64,000 nt of DNA from Mucilaginibacter mali (GCF_013283875.1 NZ_CP054139.1:4960001-5024000); one strand, 5' to 3'; shown: positions 16,005-25,662, counted from the stretch's first letter. The notes: generated from the letters alone by a model not told the origin. A program made the numbers and translations.

Positions 16005-16531
16005 GGGCAGTATTATGTTTTTATTATGGATGATGAATAAGGGCTAAAAGTATAAAAAATGTAGCGGTTTTCAGGGTATTTGTTACACCCTTTCAACTCA
16101 CTATTTGTCATTGCGAGCGATAGCGCGGCAATCTCGTAGTGAGTAGGTCCATGCGCTTATGAATGTTTGTCTGCTCTTAGCCGCAGGGGCCAAGTTACTT
16201 TTTCTTGAAAAAAAGTAACCAAAATTCAAGACAGCGCTAATGCTTCCCTTCCGCACATAGCCTTTGCCCGCATCAGGCAAAACCACGGTACGCAAGAATT
16301 TGCCACAGCTCTCGCACCCACGATGCCAACGCTTCGGGCAAATCCGCTTCCCTTTTCCATCACACATAGCCAGCATTGTTTTGCCTGATCTTTCCGGAAG
16401 CAAACCGCTGTCGGATCACGGGAGATGGATCTGTGGCAGATACATACGAAACACCAAAAAACAGGGCGCTACGCCATCGCCTATCGCGATGAACATAACG
16501 CCCTGCCTCCTATAATGTTTTAACGGTACGC
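16005..16531. repeat. Gene-free stretch with dispersed repeats
   Basis: No credible gene. At 16110-16150 lies a GTCATTGCGAGCGATAGCG unit. From about 16173 to 16503 follows a longer block beginning CCGCAGGGGCCAAGTTACTT, with a 10-bp hairpin GTTACTTTTT/AAAAAGTAAC at 16194-16219 and ending in AACATAACGCCCTG. This block resembles a common ~300-bp intergenic repeat of Bacteroidota; that identification is from memory and unverified. Confidence 0.6.
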
Positions 16532-16951
16532 TTATGCGTAGGTTACATTCATGGTGATAGGTACACTTAGCGCTTTAGAGATGATGCAATTAGCTTTAGC
16601 GCCTTCGGCAATTTCTTTAAATTTTGCTTCGTCAACACCGTCAATAGCGCTGGCTTTTAGTTCCAGGTGAATGTTGGTGATGCTCAGGGCCTGCATATCC
16701 AGGTCAAGGATGGCATCGGTGGTCAGATCGCCGGGGGTGAAGCCTGCTTGAGATAAAGCCGCGCCTACCGCCATGGTGAAGCAACCGGCATGTGCGGCGG
16801 CTATCAGTTCTTCGGGGTTGGTGCCAATGCCATCGGCAAAGCGGGTCTTGAATGAATATTGGGTTTTGTTAAGCACGGTGCTTTGTGTGCTGATCTCGCC
16901 CTGACCGGCTTGCAGGGTACCGTTCCAATGTGCATTTGCTGTACGTTTCAT
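16532..16951 (-). CDS. OsmC-family peroxiredoxin
   Basis: A 139-residue OsmC/Ohr-fold protein. The peroxidatic and resolving cysteines are Cys57 in [12 protein letters not shown] and Cys122 in [11 protein letters not shown], which place it in the OsmC branch that reduces organic and inorganic peroxides. The N-terminal [17 protein letters not shown] is typical. It is cytoplasmic and monocistronic, preceded by the OYE gene on the same strand after 48 bp, so the two may share a transcript and an oxidative-stress role. Confidence 0.93.
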   Translation of the reverse strand: MKRTANAHWNGTLQAGQGEISTQSTVLNKTQYSFKTRFADGIGTNPEELIAAAHAGCFTMAVGAALSQAGFTPGDLTTDAILDLDMQALSITNIHLELKASAIDGVDEAKFKEIAEGAKANCIISKALSVPITMNVTYA

Positions 16952-16999
16952 GGTGTGTTGTTTTTGTTGATGTATGATTTGAAAAATTATGTTCTTTAC

Positions 17000-18073
17000 T
17001 CATGCCCATTTAGCCCGTTCGTATTGTACCGGCCATTTAATATCGTAACCCAGCTCGTTAGCCGCGCGCAGCGGGAAATGTGGGTCACGCAGCATCTCGC
17101 GGGCAAATATAATTAGATCGGCTTGTTCTGCTTGCAGGATATCTTCGGCCTGCCATGCTTCGGTAATTAAACCTACGGCACCGGTAGCTATATCGGCACC
17201 ATGCTTCACCTCTTCGGCAAATGGCACCTGGTAACCCGGGCCGACAGGTATCTTAGTGCCGGCCGCATTGCCGCCGGTAGAGCAATCTATTAGGTCCACC
17301 CCTTTTTGCTTCAGCAATTTAGCCAATTCTACCGAATCTTCAACCGACCAGCCACCCTCAACCCACTCGGTGGCCGAGAGGCGAACGAACAACGGCAATT
17401 CATCTGGCCAAACCTGTTTTACTTCATCGATGATCTCTAACAGTAAACGAACGCGGTTTTCAAATTCACCGCCATATTCATCGGTGCGTTGATTGCTTAA
17501 TGGCGATAGGAATTGGTTAATTAAATAGCCATGCGCGCCGTGCAACTCTATCAGTTTAAAACCGGCTTTCAACGCCCGGGTAGTGGCAGCTTTAAAATCA
17601 GCCTTTACTTTTTCAATGCCTGCTTTATCCAGTTCAACAGGTGCTTCTTCGGATGTGGTAAAAGATATAGCGCTTGGCGCTACGCTCATCCAGCCGTTTG
17701 GTTGATCGGACGGTATTTGTTTGCTGCCATTCCAGGGTTCGGCATGACTGGCTTTACGACCAGCATGGGCCAACTGTATACCCGCTACGGCACCTTGCTC
17801 ATGAATAAAATCGGTTATCTCTTTTAGCTTTTCGATGTGCTCATCTTTATAAATGCCCAGATCGGCATAAGATATACGGCCCTCAGGCGATACGGCAGTA
17901 GCTTCGGTAATGATCAATCCAGCACCACCGGTAGCCATAGCGCCCAAATGCACTAAATGCCAGTTGTTGGCAAAACCATCGGTGCTGGAATATTGGCACA
18001 TGGGCGATACTACAATGCGGTTGCGTAGCTTAACGGATTTTATTTGGTAGGATGTGAATAGTAGCGGCGTCAT
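17000..18073 (-). CDS. YqjM-like NADH:flavin oxidoreductase (old yellow enzyme)
   Basis: A 357-residue TIM-barrel flavoenzyme. Cys26 in SPMCQYS, the thermophilic-like/YqjM class marker, His178 and His181 in ELHGAHGYLINQF, and the C-terminal FMN-binding ADLIIFAREMLRDP are all present. It reduces electrophilic alkenes such as alpha,beta-unsaturated carbonyls with NADPH and is often linked to oxidative or xenobiotic stress. The start MTPLLFTSYQIKSVKLRNRIV fits the family. It lies upstream of the OsmC gene on the same strand. Confidence 0.95.
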   Translation of the reverse strand: MTPLLFTSYQIKSVKLRNRIVVSPMCQYSSTDGFANNWHLVHLGAMATGGAGLIITEATAVSPEGRISYADLGIYKDEHIEKLKEITDFIHEQGAVAGIQLAHAGRKASHAEPWNGSKQIPSDQPNGWMSVAPSAISFTTSEEAPVELDKAGIEKVKADFKAATTRALKAGFKLIELHGAHGYLINQFLSPLSNQRTDEYGGEFENRVRLLLEIIDEVKQVWPDELPLFVRLSATEWVEGGWSVEDSVELAKLLKQKGVDLIDCSTGGNAAGTKIPVGPGYQVPFAEEVKHGADIATGAVGLITEAWQAEDILQAEQADLIIFAREMLRDPHFPLRAANELGYDIKWPVQYERAKWA

Positions 18074-18346
18074 GCGTCAAATGTAAGATTGTAACCTATA
18101 AGCGCTGGTTATCGTTTTGTCAAAATAAGGTTAATATGTGATTATGATATTAAGCGGACAAAAATGTATTTCATTTAGGATAGCTGAAGATGGTATTTAA
18201 AGCCCTTTATTAGTTTTAGCTGTCAAAAAAACTAACTGATAGTCAGGTGATAAGCAATAAATTTAATTTGGGGGCTTTACCTTTTGGCATGATAATGGTC
18301 TATTATTTAAACAAGTTTGAAAATAACAGACTAAAACTAAAAGGTT

Positions 18347-18700
18347 ATGAAAACGATAAAAACAATATTAGCAGCCCTGGTTTTAACCGTAGGTTCGCTT
18401 ACCATAGCAAATGCGCAAACCCGTTTCCATGTAAGTGTGAACACACCTGGTGTACATGTGAGCGCTGGCAATTATGTTCCATATCATCGTGTGTATTACA
18501 GCGAGCCGGTGGTATACAGCCCCCCGGTAGTGTACCGCGAGCCTGTTGTTTATCACCGTTATTACAGCCGCCCGGTGGTGTACCACAGGTATTATAGCCG
18601 CCCGGTAGTGTACCGCAGCTACGACAGGTACGATCGCCGCGACTTTTATCGTCATGATAACGGTCGTCATTTAGGTCAATGGAAACACGGCCGCCACTAA
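18347..18700 (+). CDS. Small secreted Tyr/Val/Pro-repeat protein
   Basis: A 117-residue protein with a clear signal peptide (MKTIKTILAALVLTVGSLTIANA, cleavage before QTRF). The mature part is low complexity: repeated PVVY units, including two near-identical SRPVVYHRYY copies, then an Arg/Asp/Tyr/His-rich tail RYDRRDFYRHDNGRH. No catalytic domain is recognisable; a cell-envelope or matrix role is possible. Two overlapping frames here are shadows caused by the repeats. It is followed directly by a strong terminator hairpin. Confidence 0.8.
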   Translation: MKTIKTILAALVLTVGSLTIANAQTRFHVSVNTPGVHVSAGNYVPYHRVYYSEPVVYSPPVVYREPVVYHRYYSRPVVYHRYYSRPVVYRSYDRYDRRDFYRHDNGRHLGQWKHGRH

Positions 18701-18708
18701 TATAAAAA

Positions 18709-18760
18709 TTATACAAAAACAAAACGCCCCGAATTATCGGGGCGTTTTGTTTTTGTATAA
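18709..18760. terminator. 24-bp perfect hairpin, bidirectional terminator
   Basis: Arms 18709-18732 and 18737-18760 are exact complements around AACGCCCCGA/TCGGGGCGTT, with a 4-nt loop. AT-rich outer arms supply A- and U-runs on both strands, so it can end both the secreted-protein gene (+) and asnS (-). Confidence 0.9.
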
Positions 18761-18792
18761 TCAAGATAATCCTAAAATCCTTAAAACAAGGT

Positions 18793-20232
18793 CTAAAACT
18801 CCGCGTTCTTCGGGAACCTTGGGAAAGGTATCACATCCCTGATGTTACCCATACCGGTAACAAACAGCACCAAACGCTCGAAACCTAAGCCGAAACCCGC
18901 GTGCGGGCAAGTGCCGAAGCGGCGGGTATCCAGGTACCACCACAGTTCATCCTTAGGGATACCCAGTTCGTCCATACGTTGTTCCAGTCTATCTAAACGT
19001 TCCTCACGTTGCGAACCGCCTACTATTTCGCCAATGCCGGGAAACAGGATATCCATAGCGGCCACGGTTTTGCCGTCCTCGTTCTGGCGCATGTAGAATG
19101 ATTTGATCTCTTTCGGGTAATCGGTCAGGATCACCGGTTTTTTAAAGTGCTTTTCAACCAGGTAACGTTCGTGTTCCGATTGCAGGTCGGCGCCCCAGCC
19201 TTCTATCAAGTACTGGAACTTTTTCTTTTTATTGTGCGATGAATCGCGCAGGATATCGATAGCCTCGGTATAAGTGATACGCATAAAGTCGTTATCCAAA
19301 CAAAATTGCAGCTTATCCAGCAGGCTCATTTCAGAGCGTTCGTTCTGCGGCTTTTGCTTTTCTTCATCAGCCAGGCGCTGGCTTAAAAACTCCAGGTCTT
19401 CCTTGTTTTTATCCAAAGCATAGCTGATCACGTATTTCAGCATCCCCTCGGCCAAATCGGCGTTATCCTGCAGATCGTAAAAAGCCATTTCCGGCTCTAT
19501 CATCCAAAACTCGGCCAGGTGGCGGGTGGTGTTAGAGTTTTCGGCACGGAAAGTTGGGCCGAAGGTATAGATATCGCTCAGGGCCATCGCACCAAGCTCA
19601 CCTTCTAACTGACCTGATACTGTTAAGTTAGTAGAGCGGCCGAAGAAATCTTGTTTGTAATCGATCTCGCCGGTTTCTGTCCTTGGGATATTGTTCAGGT
19701 CGAAGTTGGTGACGTGGAAAGTCTCGCCCGCGCCTTCGGCATCGCTTGCGGTAATAACCGGGGTGTGCAGGTAAACAAAACCTTTCTCCTGTAAAAACTG
19801 GTGGATAGCGAACGACAGCGTATTCCGCACACGGAATATCGCCCCAAAAGTATTGGTACGGAAACGCAGGTGTGCCTTTTCACGCAAAAACTCCAAACTC
19901 GGGCGGTTTTTTAATTGCAGCGGATAAGCGTCCGGATCACAATCGCCCAGTACCTCGATAGTGGTCGCGGGTATCTCTACCGATTGTCCCTGGCCTAACG
20001 ATACGGTTAAAATACCGGTAACGCTGATGGCCGCGCCAACAGTAATACGTTTTAGCAGGGTAGGGTCGGTGTTCTCAAAATCAACAACTATCTGGATGTT
20101 ATTATTGGTAGAACCATCATTTAAAGCGATAAACCTATTTTGACGGAAGGCGCGTACCCATCCCTTAACAGTTACTTCGGTACCGGTTTGTGTGCCGGTC
20201 AACAGTGCTTTAATTTTAGTTCTCGAACTCAT
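18793..20232 (-). CDS. asnS: Asparaginyl-tRNA synthetase
   Basis: A 479-residue class IIb aminoacyl-tRNA synthetase. It has an N-terminal OB-fold anticodon-binding domain ([20 protein letters not shown], about 24-43), motif 2 in [22 protein letters not shown] and motif 3 in [16 protein letters not shown] near the C-terminus. The [12 protein letters not shown] signature and ending [15 protein letters not shown] are AsnRS-specific. ATG at 20232 ([11 protein letters not shown]) is chosen over an upstream in-frame codon because a -7 box (TATTTTTG, minus strand, 20252-20259) precedes it. Confidence 0.96.
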   Translation of the reverse strand: MSSRTKIKALLTGTQTGTEVTVKGWVRAFRQNRFIALNDGSTNNNIQIVVDFENTDPTLLKRITVGAAISVTGILTVSLGQGQSVEIPATTIEVLGDCDPDAYPLQLKNRPSLEFLREKAHLRFRTNTFGAIFRVRNTLSFAIHQFLQEKGFVYLHTPVITASDAEGAGETFHVTNFDLNNIPRTETGEIDYKQDFFGRSTNLTVSGQLEGELGAMALSDIYTFGPTFRAENSNTTRHLAEFWMIEPEMAFYDLQDNADLAEGMLKYVISYALDKNKEDLEFLSQRLADEEKQKPQNERSEMSLLDKLQFCLDNDFMRITYTEAIDILRDSSHNKKKKFQYLIEGWGADLQSEHERYLVEKHFKKPVILTDYPKEIKSFYMRQNEDGKTVAAMDILFPGIGEIVGGSQREERLDRLEQRMDELGIPKDELWWYLDTRRFGTCPHAGFGLGFERLVLFVTGMGNIRDVIPFPRFPKNAEF

Positions 20233-20251
20233 TATAAAAATATTTTGAGCC

Positions 20252-20259
20252 CAAAAATA
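20252..20259 (-). promoter_or_regulatory. -7 box of asnS
   Basis: On the minus strand TATTTTTG fits TAnnTTTG and lies 19 nt before the start at 20232. It overlaps the first codons of the longer open frame, which supports the shorter start. Confidence 0.5.
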
Positions 20260-20262
20260 CAA

Positions 20263-20748
20263 TTATTTAGCTAACTGTATTTTGAAAGTTCCGCTGTTGA
20301 AGCCAAAATTTATCGGATATGCCTGGTTATCCCAATATCGCGACGATTTTATAAAGTTCATTACAAAATCTCCCGTAATGGTTTTGCTGTCTTGTTCATA
20401 GGTGTGGATGTTCAATACGCTTTCGTTGCCGGGTTCGGCAATGTACTCCACCACTACCGCGTCGCCGCCAATTGTTTTGTAATATTTTAATTGCTGGCCG
20501 GTAAGCACGTATCTACCCGTGCCATTAAACTTTATCCTTACCAACAAATTCTCTTCTTTGCCTTGCCCCACCAGCGTAAGCGAATCGTTAATAACCTGTG
20601 CCAGCGGTGCTGTAAGGTCCCATTCAGTGATGCCGCTTTTTACATGAATGAAGTTGGCGGTTGGCGGTGTACAGCACATTCGTTTGTTACATGAGCCAAC
20701 TATTAAGCCGATTATTACGATAATGCTTAGGCGTAATTTATTTTTCAT
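20263..20748 (-). CDS. Small lipoprotein of unknown function
   Basis: A 161-residue protein with a lipoprotein signal: MKNKLRLSIIVIIGLIVGSC, with the lipobox GLIVGSC giving lipidated Cys20. The mature part begins NKRMCCTPPTANF and is otherwise a soluble, strand-rich domain with no motif I recognise. It is 30 bp upstream of asnS on the same strand. Confidence 0.8.
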   Translation of the reverse strand: MKNKLRLSIIVIIGLIVGSCNKRMCCTPPTANFIHVKSGITEWDLTAPLAQVINDSLTLVGQGKEENLLVRIKFNGTGRYVLTGQQLKYYKTIGGDAVVVEYIAEPGNESVLNIHTYEQDSKTITGDFVMNFIKSSRYWDNQAYPINFGFNSGTFKIQLAK

Positions 20749-20822
20749 AACATGCGTTTAATTAGCGTTACGTGTAATGCCGTTAAGATGCTACTAATTG
20801 ATCAAATTAAAAAATAATGGCC

Positions 20823-20830
20823 TAAGTTTG
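20823..20830 (+). promoter_or_regulatory. -7 box of the EamA gene
   Basis: TAAGTTTG fits TAnnTTTG and ends 8 nt before the ATG at 20839. A TTG at 20798-20800 gives a 22-nt spacer, slightly long. Confidence 0.5.
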
Positions 20831-20838
20831 CCCGGAAT

Positions 20839-21702
20839 ATGAATCCCAAACTTAGTCTCGTCATCGGCATTATCTGCATCGCGTTCTCGGCCATATTTGT
20901 AAAGCTGGCCGGGGTGGCGCCGGTTACGGCGGCGTTTTACCGTATTGCTATTGCCTGGGCGCTGCTGCTGCCCTGGTGCCTCATCAAGCGTAAAACCATT
21001 ATTGCCCGTACCGATATGTGGATAGCGCTGCTGGCCGGCGTGGTCTTCGCTTCGGATGTGGCGGTATGGAATATGTCGATACTAAAGATCAGCGCTACGG
21101 TATCAACCCTGCTGGCTAACCTGGCCCCGGTTTGGGTGGGCTTGATCAGTTTTATCTTCCTGCGCAAGCGTTCGGGCCTGCCATTTTGGGCGGGTACGGC
21201 GGTAGCTATTTTAGGCATGCTGATACTGGTAGGTTACCAGGATTTGGTTGGTTTGCAATTTAATATCGGTATACCGCTGGCCATAGCCGCCAGCATTTTA
21301 TACGCTATTTATATCCTGCTTACTAAAAATGTATTGCAGCGCACCGATACCCTCACCTTTATGTTTTACAATATGCTGGGCGCGGCGGTATTTTTGCTGC
21401 TGGTTAATTTAATACAGGGCGCTCCGCTAACTAATTTCCCGGCTGCTACCTGGGGCTATTTTATCGGGATGGGTTTAATATGCCAGCTTGCGGGATGGAT
21501 CACCATTAACTATGCCATCAGCCTTTTGCCGGCTACTAAAACATCGGTAGCCTTGCTGGGGCAAACGGTGGTAACGGCTTTAATAGCGGCGATAATGCTG
21601 CACGAAAAATTGCAGGTGAAAGAGATAGTTGGATGTATGGTAGTATTGGCCGGTATTGCTATTACATTTATTAAAAAAGCCGACGGTGTAACAACCGGAT
21701 AA
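20839..21702 (+). CDS. EamA/DMT-superfamily transporter
   Basis: A 287-residue integral membrane protein with about ten transmembrane helices and two EamA repeats: LVIGIICIAFSAIFVKLAG at the start and GIPLAIAASILYAIYILLTK at the second repeat. It likely exports a metabolite, or takes part in drug/metabolite transport; the substrate is unknown. TAAGTTTG at 20823-20830 (TTG at 20798-20800) is its likely promoter, 9 nt before the ATG. Confidence 0.88.
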   Translation: MNPKLSLVIGIICIAFSAIFVKLAGVAPVTAAFYRIAIAWALLLPWCLIKRKTIIARTDMWIALLAGVVFASDVAVWNMSILKISATVSTLLANLAPVWVGLISFIFLRKRSGLPFWAGTAVAILGMLILVGYQDLVGLQFNIGIPLAIAASILYAIYILLTKNVLQRTDTLTFMFYNMLGAAVFLLLVNLIQGAPLTNFPAATWGYFIGMGLICQLAGWITINYAISLLPATKTSVALLGQTVVTALIAAIMLHEKLQVKEIVGCMVVLAGIAITFIKKADGVTTG

Positions 21703-21761
21703 TTGTAGTTTTGACGGGTATTTAAGTTCGAATAAATACCATCTTACGGCCCCGTTACCTT

Positions 21762-21790
21762 TTGCACTTCCGGACTTTCTTCTACCTTTG
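21762..21790 (+). promoter_or_regulatory. Promoter of the threonine-dehydrogenase-like gene
   Basis: TTG at 21762-21764, 18-nt spacer and TACCTTTG at 21783-21790. The ATG follows at 21814. Confidence 0.6.
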
Positions 21791-21813
21791 TCCATCAAAA
21801 TCGGGACAAACAA

Positions 21814-22764
21814 ATGAGCGAAAAAATATTGGTAATTGGTGCCAACGGACAAATAGGCACCGAATTGGTTAACACCCTCCGAACGATTCACGGAGCGGCA
21901 CAGGTTATTGCTTCAGACATTAACGACCCGGCTTATGCCATTCGCAATAGCGGGCCGTTTGAGTTTGTGAACGTGCTGGATAAGGATAACCTGCACCATA
22001 TTTTTGATAAACACCGCCCTACCCAGGTTTACCTGCTTGCCGCCATCCTATCGGCCGTGGGTGAACAAAAACCCAAAATGGCCTGGGATCTGAACATGAC
22101 CGGCCTGATCCAGGTGCTTGATCTCGCGGTAGAGTTTAACGTAGCTAAAGTTTTCTGGCCAAGCAGTATCGCTGTTTTCGGGCCGCACTCGCCACAGTAT
22201 AATACGCCGCAATATTGTGTGATGGATCCTAACACGGTTTACGGTTTCAGCAAGCTGGCCGGCGAACGCTGGTGCGAATATTACCATGCTAAACACGGGC
22301 TTGATGTGCGCAGTTTGCGTTACCCGGGCCTCATCGGCTGGCGTGCAAACCCGGGCGGCGGCACTACCGATTACGCCGTACATATTTTTCACGAAGCGCT
22401 GAAAACCGGTAAGTATCAAAGCTTCCTGTCATCTGAAACAGCCCTGCCAATGATGTATATGGACGATGCCATCCGTGCCACGCTATCCCTGATGGATGCC
22501 CCGGCCGATCAATTGACCATTCGCAGCAGTTATAACCTGGCTGGCTTGAGTTTTACCCCGTGCCAGCTGGCTAATGAAATTAAAAACCACTTGCCGGGTT
22601 TCGAGATAAGTTATGCCGATAACGACCCGCGCCAGGCTATCGCCGACAGCTGGCCAAAATCGATAGACGATAGCCAGGCCACCGCCGACTGGGGCTGGAA
22701 ACTGGAATACGATCTGCCAAAAATGGTAGCCGATATGCTGGTGAACCTGAAGAACGTTATTTAA
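21814..22764 (+). CDS. NAD-dependent epimerase/dehydratase family, L-threonine 3-dehydrogenase type
   Basis: A 316-residue extended SDR. It has the Rossmann motif GANGQIGTEL (8-17), LAAILSAVGE, WPSSIAVFGP, and the catalytic YGFSK. The segment RYPGLIGWRANPGGGTTDYAV is characteristic of SDR-type L-threonine dehydrogenases known from Flavobacterium and Cupriavidus. These oxidise L-threonine to 2-amino-3-ketobutyrate with NAD+. The reaction is inferred from family resemblance; no glyA or kbl gene is adjacent. Confidence 0.85.
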   Translation: MSEKILVIGANGQIGTELVNTLRTIHGAAQVIASDINDPAYAIRNSGPFEFVNVLDKDNLHHIFDKHRPTQVYLLAAILSAVGEQKPKMAWDLNMTGLIQVLDLAVEFNVAKVFWPSSIAVFGPHSPQYNTPQYCVMDPNTVYGFSKLAGERWCEYYHAKHGLDVRSLRYPGLIGWRANPGGGTTDYAVHIFHEALKTGKYQSFLSSETALPMMYMDDAIRATLSLMDAPADQLTIRSSYNLAGLSFTPCQLANEIKNHLPGFEISYADNDPRQAIADSWPKSIDDSQATADWGWKLEYDLPKMVADMLVNLKNVI

Positions 22765-22812
22765 GTGAAAAGCAGAAAGGTTAAAGCCAAAGGCTTTATA
22801 CCGAACAAATAG

Positions 22813-22820
22813 TATATTTG
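22813..22820 (+). promoter_or_regulatory. -7 box of the YebC gene
   Basis: TATATTTG is an exact TAnnTTTG match, 50 nt before the ATG at 22871. No clear -33 TTG is seen. Confidence 0.5.
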
Positions 22821-22870
22821 CGGTTGCATGGGCCATGATCAATGAACCATCAACCATGAACTAAAGAAAA

Positions 22871-23596
22871 ATGGGAAGAGCATTCGAATTCCGTAAAGAG
22901 AGAAAGTTTAAGCGCTGGGCCAAAATGGCGGTGCAGTTTACCCGTTTGGGTAAGGAAATTGTAATGGCGGTTAAAGCCGGCGGCGGCGACCCGACCACCA
23001 ACTCGCGCCTGCGCACAGCCGTGCAGAACGCCAAGGCTGTTAACATGCCTAAAGATCGTGTAGAGGCGGCCATAAAACGCGCTACCAACCGCGACGAGAA
23101 AGATTACGAAGAACTGGTATACGAAGGTTACGCGCCGCATGGCGTGGCTGTATTGGTAGAGACCGCTACCGATAACACCAACCGTACCGTTGCCAACGTA
23201 CGCAGCTATTTTACCAAAGTAGGCGGCGCGCTGGGCAAAACCGGTTCGCTTGATTTTATATTTACCCGCAAGGCGGTATTCACCTTCGAGCCGGGCGAGC
23301 GCGACCTGGAAGAACTGGAGTTTGAACTGATAGACGCCGGCCTGGAAGACCTGTTTGTGGAAGCCGACGAGAACGGTAACGATATTGCCGTTATCCACAC
23401 CGCTTTTGAAGATTTTGGCAAAATGCAGAAAATGCTGGAAGAACTTGGTATCGAAACCAAATCGGCCAAGCTGGAGCGTATCCCGCAATCGTTCCACGAA
23501 GTGAGCGAAGACCAGGTGGCCGATATCATGAAACTGATAGACAAACTGGAAGAGGACGACGATGTGCAGGCTGTTTACCATAACATGGCCGAGTAA
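22871..23596 (+). CDS. YebC/PmpR (TACO1) family protein
   Basis: A 241-residue protein with the family hallmarks MGRAFEFRKERKFKRWAKMA, GGGDPTTNSRLRTAVQNAKAVNMPKDRVE, YEGYAPHGVAVLVE and a C-terminal DLEELEFELIDAGLEDL. Family members are transcription regulators or, as TACO1-like factors, help ribosomes through difficult sequences. Which applies here cannot be told from sequence. It is the last conserved gene before a stretch of insertion sequences. Confidence 0.93.
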   Translation: MGRAFEFRKERKFKRWAKMAVQFTRLGKEIVMAVKAGGGDPTTNSRLRTAVQNAKAVNMPKDRVEAAIKRATNRDEKDYEELVYEGYAPHGVAVLVETATDNTNRTVANVRSYFTKVGGALGKTGSLDFIFTRKAVFTFEPGERDLEELEFELIDAGLEDLFVEADENGNDIAVIHTAFEDFGKMQKMLEELGIETKSAKLERIPQSFHEVSEDQVADIMKLIDKLEEDDDVQAVYHNMAE

Positions 23597-23624
23597 GCAC
23601 AGCATCGAACCAAATAGACTCCTC

Positions 23625-23665
23625 GTCCTGAAATAAGGTAATTATCTTTTAAATTCTTTCAGGAC
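23625..23665. repeat. Short inverted repeat after the YebC gene
   Basis: GTCCTGAAA and TTTCAGGAC form a 9-bp stem with a 23-nt loop. It may be the YebC terminator. Confidence 0.45.
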
Positions 23666-23685
23666 AAGACACATAGAAAAACAAA

Positions 23686-25492
23686 GAGGAGGCCGTATCA
23701 TAAATCAAATGATGCGGTCTTTATTTTTTTAGCCTAATAGCTGAATTTGGTATTGAGTTTCTATGGAATTTTTTGAGGGGGAGGGGGTAGCTTTCTTGGG
23801 CGAACCTGAGTGGTAAAACGACTCATTTAAGCCGCTTTTTTCCTTAGATTTTGTGCGATTGCAACTAAACCCCATTCTATTTCTACTTTTTCCTTGCCGC
23901 GGAGCATAAACCGTTTAAAGCCATGGTTCTGCTTAATATTACCAAATACAGGTTCTACATCAAAGCAGCGTTTCTTTCGCCGTTGTATGCCTTCTTCACT
24001 GTTTAACAGCTCGTGCGCCTTTTGTTTCAGGCGGTTCAGGTTTTCATTGATTTCAATGATCCGATTCCCTTTTGATTTATGGCAAATACCGTTCAGCGGA
24101 CAGTTAGCGCAGTTAACTGCCTGGTATCTTTTTACCGTTTGTTCAAACTCCGTGCTTGTTTTTCTTTTACTTGTTCCGATGAAATTCATTTGCTGGCCCA
24201 TCGGGCAGATGTAACAATCTTTCTCCTGGTTGTAAAAAAGCTTATTTGCTGCAAAAGGGTGCTTGTTGTTGTGATTCTCATTTTGTTCCTTATCGAACAT
24301 CCCATACTTTACAAAGGCGATTGTTCCTTTTTGTTCCAACCGCGTGTAGTTCTCCTCGGAGCCATATCCGGCATCGGCTGTAAGCACTTGCGGTGCTTTG
24401 CCAAAGCTGACTTCATGCTGCGCTAAATGAGCACTTAATGTATTGGTGTCTGTGGTGTTGGAGTGAATGGTGTAATTGACAATGAACTGGTTGGATGTGG
24501 ATATCTGAACATTATACCCCGGTTTTAACTGGCCGTTTTTCATGTGGTCTTCCTTCATCCGCATGAATGTGGCATCCGTATCGGTCTTGGAATAGCTGTT
24601 GCGTTCACCCAGCAGAGCTTCCTGCTGCTCATAGCGGGCAATGGCCTGCGGGTAATGTTTGCTGATATACCGCAGCTTGCTTTTGACCTGTTTGGAAACA
24701 TCCTCACGCGAGGAAAGCTTCTCATTGAGTTTATCTACTGCGGCATTGACCTTTTCACTGTCAATAACAGTAAAGTCAGGCGGATCAGGCAGCCTGTCTT
24801 CTTCTTTTGCTACGCTTTGGGCATAGTCCCATATCTCTGACAGCTGCTTTTTCATCTTTTCCTTATTGGTCTGAATCGCTTTCTTCCAGACAAAGGTATA
24901 CCGGTTTGCATTCGCCTCTATCTTTGTCCCGTCCGTATTCACTTCTTCAATACTGAGCAGGCCTTCCTCTGCCAAAAGTTTCACCACATCTTCGAACACA
25001 TCACGCAGCGCATGCTTCAAACGTACGCCCCGGAAACGGTTGATCGTATTATGATCAGGATAGTTCATCGAACTCAGCCACATCAGGTAAACGCTTTCCC
25101 GGCAGGCTGCTGCCAGCTTTCGGCTGGAGTAGGTGTTGGTTACATACCCATATACCAGCACCTTTAACAACATTTGCGGGTGATAGCTTGAACTCCCGCG
25201 GATATGATAAGCTTTCAGCAATGGTTCCAGATAGAGCCTGTCGATCACATCGTTAACTACACGCACCGGGTGCGATGCCGGAACTAATTCGTCAAGTGTC
25301 GGAGGAATAGCCATCAACTGCCGTTGCTGGTAGGGCTTGAATACAGGTCTTTTAGAGGACATACTACGCTACTTTCGATACATAAATATATGAAAATCAG
25401 ATTATTATATCAAATAAATACCCCTCTTTATTCCAATAAATTATGCACAAATAAAAAAGAGGCCATACCATGATTTATGATACAGCCTCCTC
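23686..25492 (-). mobile_element. IS1182-type insertion sequence A
   Basis: The 1.8-kb element has terminal inverted repeats GAGGAGGCCGTATCATAAAT... (23686-23707) and the reverse complement ending at 25492 (25471-25492), with 21 of 22 positions identical. Similarity continues loosely inward to GGTCTTTATTTTTT on the left and GGCCTCTTTTTTATT on the right. The inner left end also forms a hairpin plus U-run that could stop readthrough. No target-site duplication is visible at the edges. The transposase gene is intact. Confidence 0.85.
23827..25362 (-). CDS. IS1182-family transposase (element A)
   Basis: A 511-residue DDE transposase with an N-terminal DUF772-type region (PHPVRVVNDVIDRLYLEPLLK-like, MLLKVLVYGYVTNTYSSRKLA), the first acidic motif in EEVNTDGTKIEA, a second in VLTADAGYGSEE, and a DDE_Tnp_1_6-type C-terminus with a cysteine cluster (CYICPMG, NCANCPLNGICH) and VEPVFGNIKQNHGFKRF, where Glu completes the triad. 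There is no frameshift or stop, so it may be active. Confidence 0.93.
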   Translation of the reverse strand: MSSKRPVFKPYQQRQLMAIPPTLDELVPASHPVRVVNDVIDRLYLEPLLKAYHIRGSSSYHPQMLLKVLVYGYVTNTYSSRKLAAACRESVYLMWLSSMNYPDHNTINRFRGVRLKHALRDVFEDVVKLLAEEGLLSIEEVNTDGTKIEANANRYTFVWKKAIQTNKEKMKKQLSEIWDYAQSVAKEEDRLPDPPDFTVIDSEKVNAAVDKLNEKLSSREDVSKQVKSKLRYISKHYPQAIARYEQQEALLGERNSYSKTDTDATFMRMKEDHMKNGQLKPGYNVQISTSNQFIVNYTIHSNTTDTNTLSAHLAQHEVSFGKAPQVLTADAGYGSEENYTRLEQKGTIAFVKYGMFDKEQNENHNNKHPFAANKLFYNQEKDCYICPMGQQMNFIGTSKRKTSTEFEQTVKRYQAVNCANCPLNGICHKSKGNRIIEINENLNRLKQKAHELLNSEEGIQRRKKRCFDVEPVFGNIKQNHGFKRFMLRGKEKVEIEWGLVAIAQNLRKKAA

Positions 25493-25594
25493 CCATGTAG
25501 AGCGAACAGGCGAAATGTCGAACTTTTTGGATGACCTTAAAGCCATCCATGATTTCAAACAAATCGGCACCCTCAATAATATTCATCAAACCAG
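25493..25594. other. About 100-bp remnant between two insertion sequences
   Basis: This is host or foreign DNA trapped between the two elements. It is open on both strands (for example FLDDLKAIHDFKQIGTLNNIHQTS on +), but no conserved domain is recognisable and both frames run into IS ends. It is probably a scrap of a disrupted gene. Confidence 0.4.
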
Positions 25595-25662
25595 TCTCTC
25601 CGCTACCGCAAGCGTCCTCGTGGCTGTTGCACAACTAACGGATATTTTTTGGATAATATTAT

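Noticed and set aside
16101-16403. 100-codon minus-strand frame in the repeat block after the ammonia-lyase gene
   Set aside because: It is made of dispersed repeat sequence and has no family or plausible start.
18247-18764. Alternative frames on both strands across the small secreted protein
   Set aside because: They arise from the PVVY repeat in the real frame; they contain Pro/Gly/Cys-rich repeats and no signal or start context.
22850-23605. Long minus-strand open frame (251 codons) opposite the YebC gene
   Set aside because: It is the antisense shadow of a well-conserved family gene and encodes a low-complexity Phe/His/Gln-rich product without motifs.
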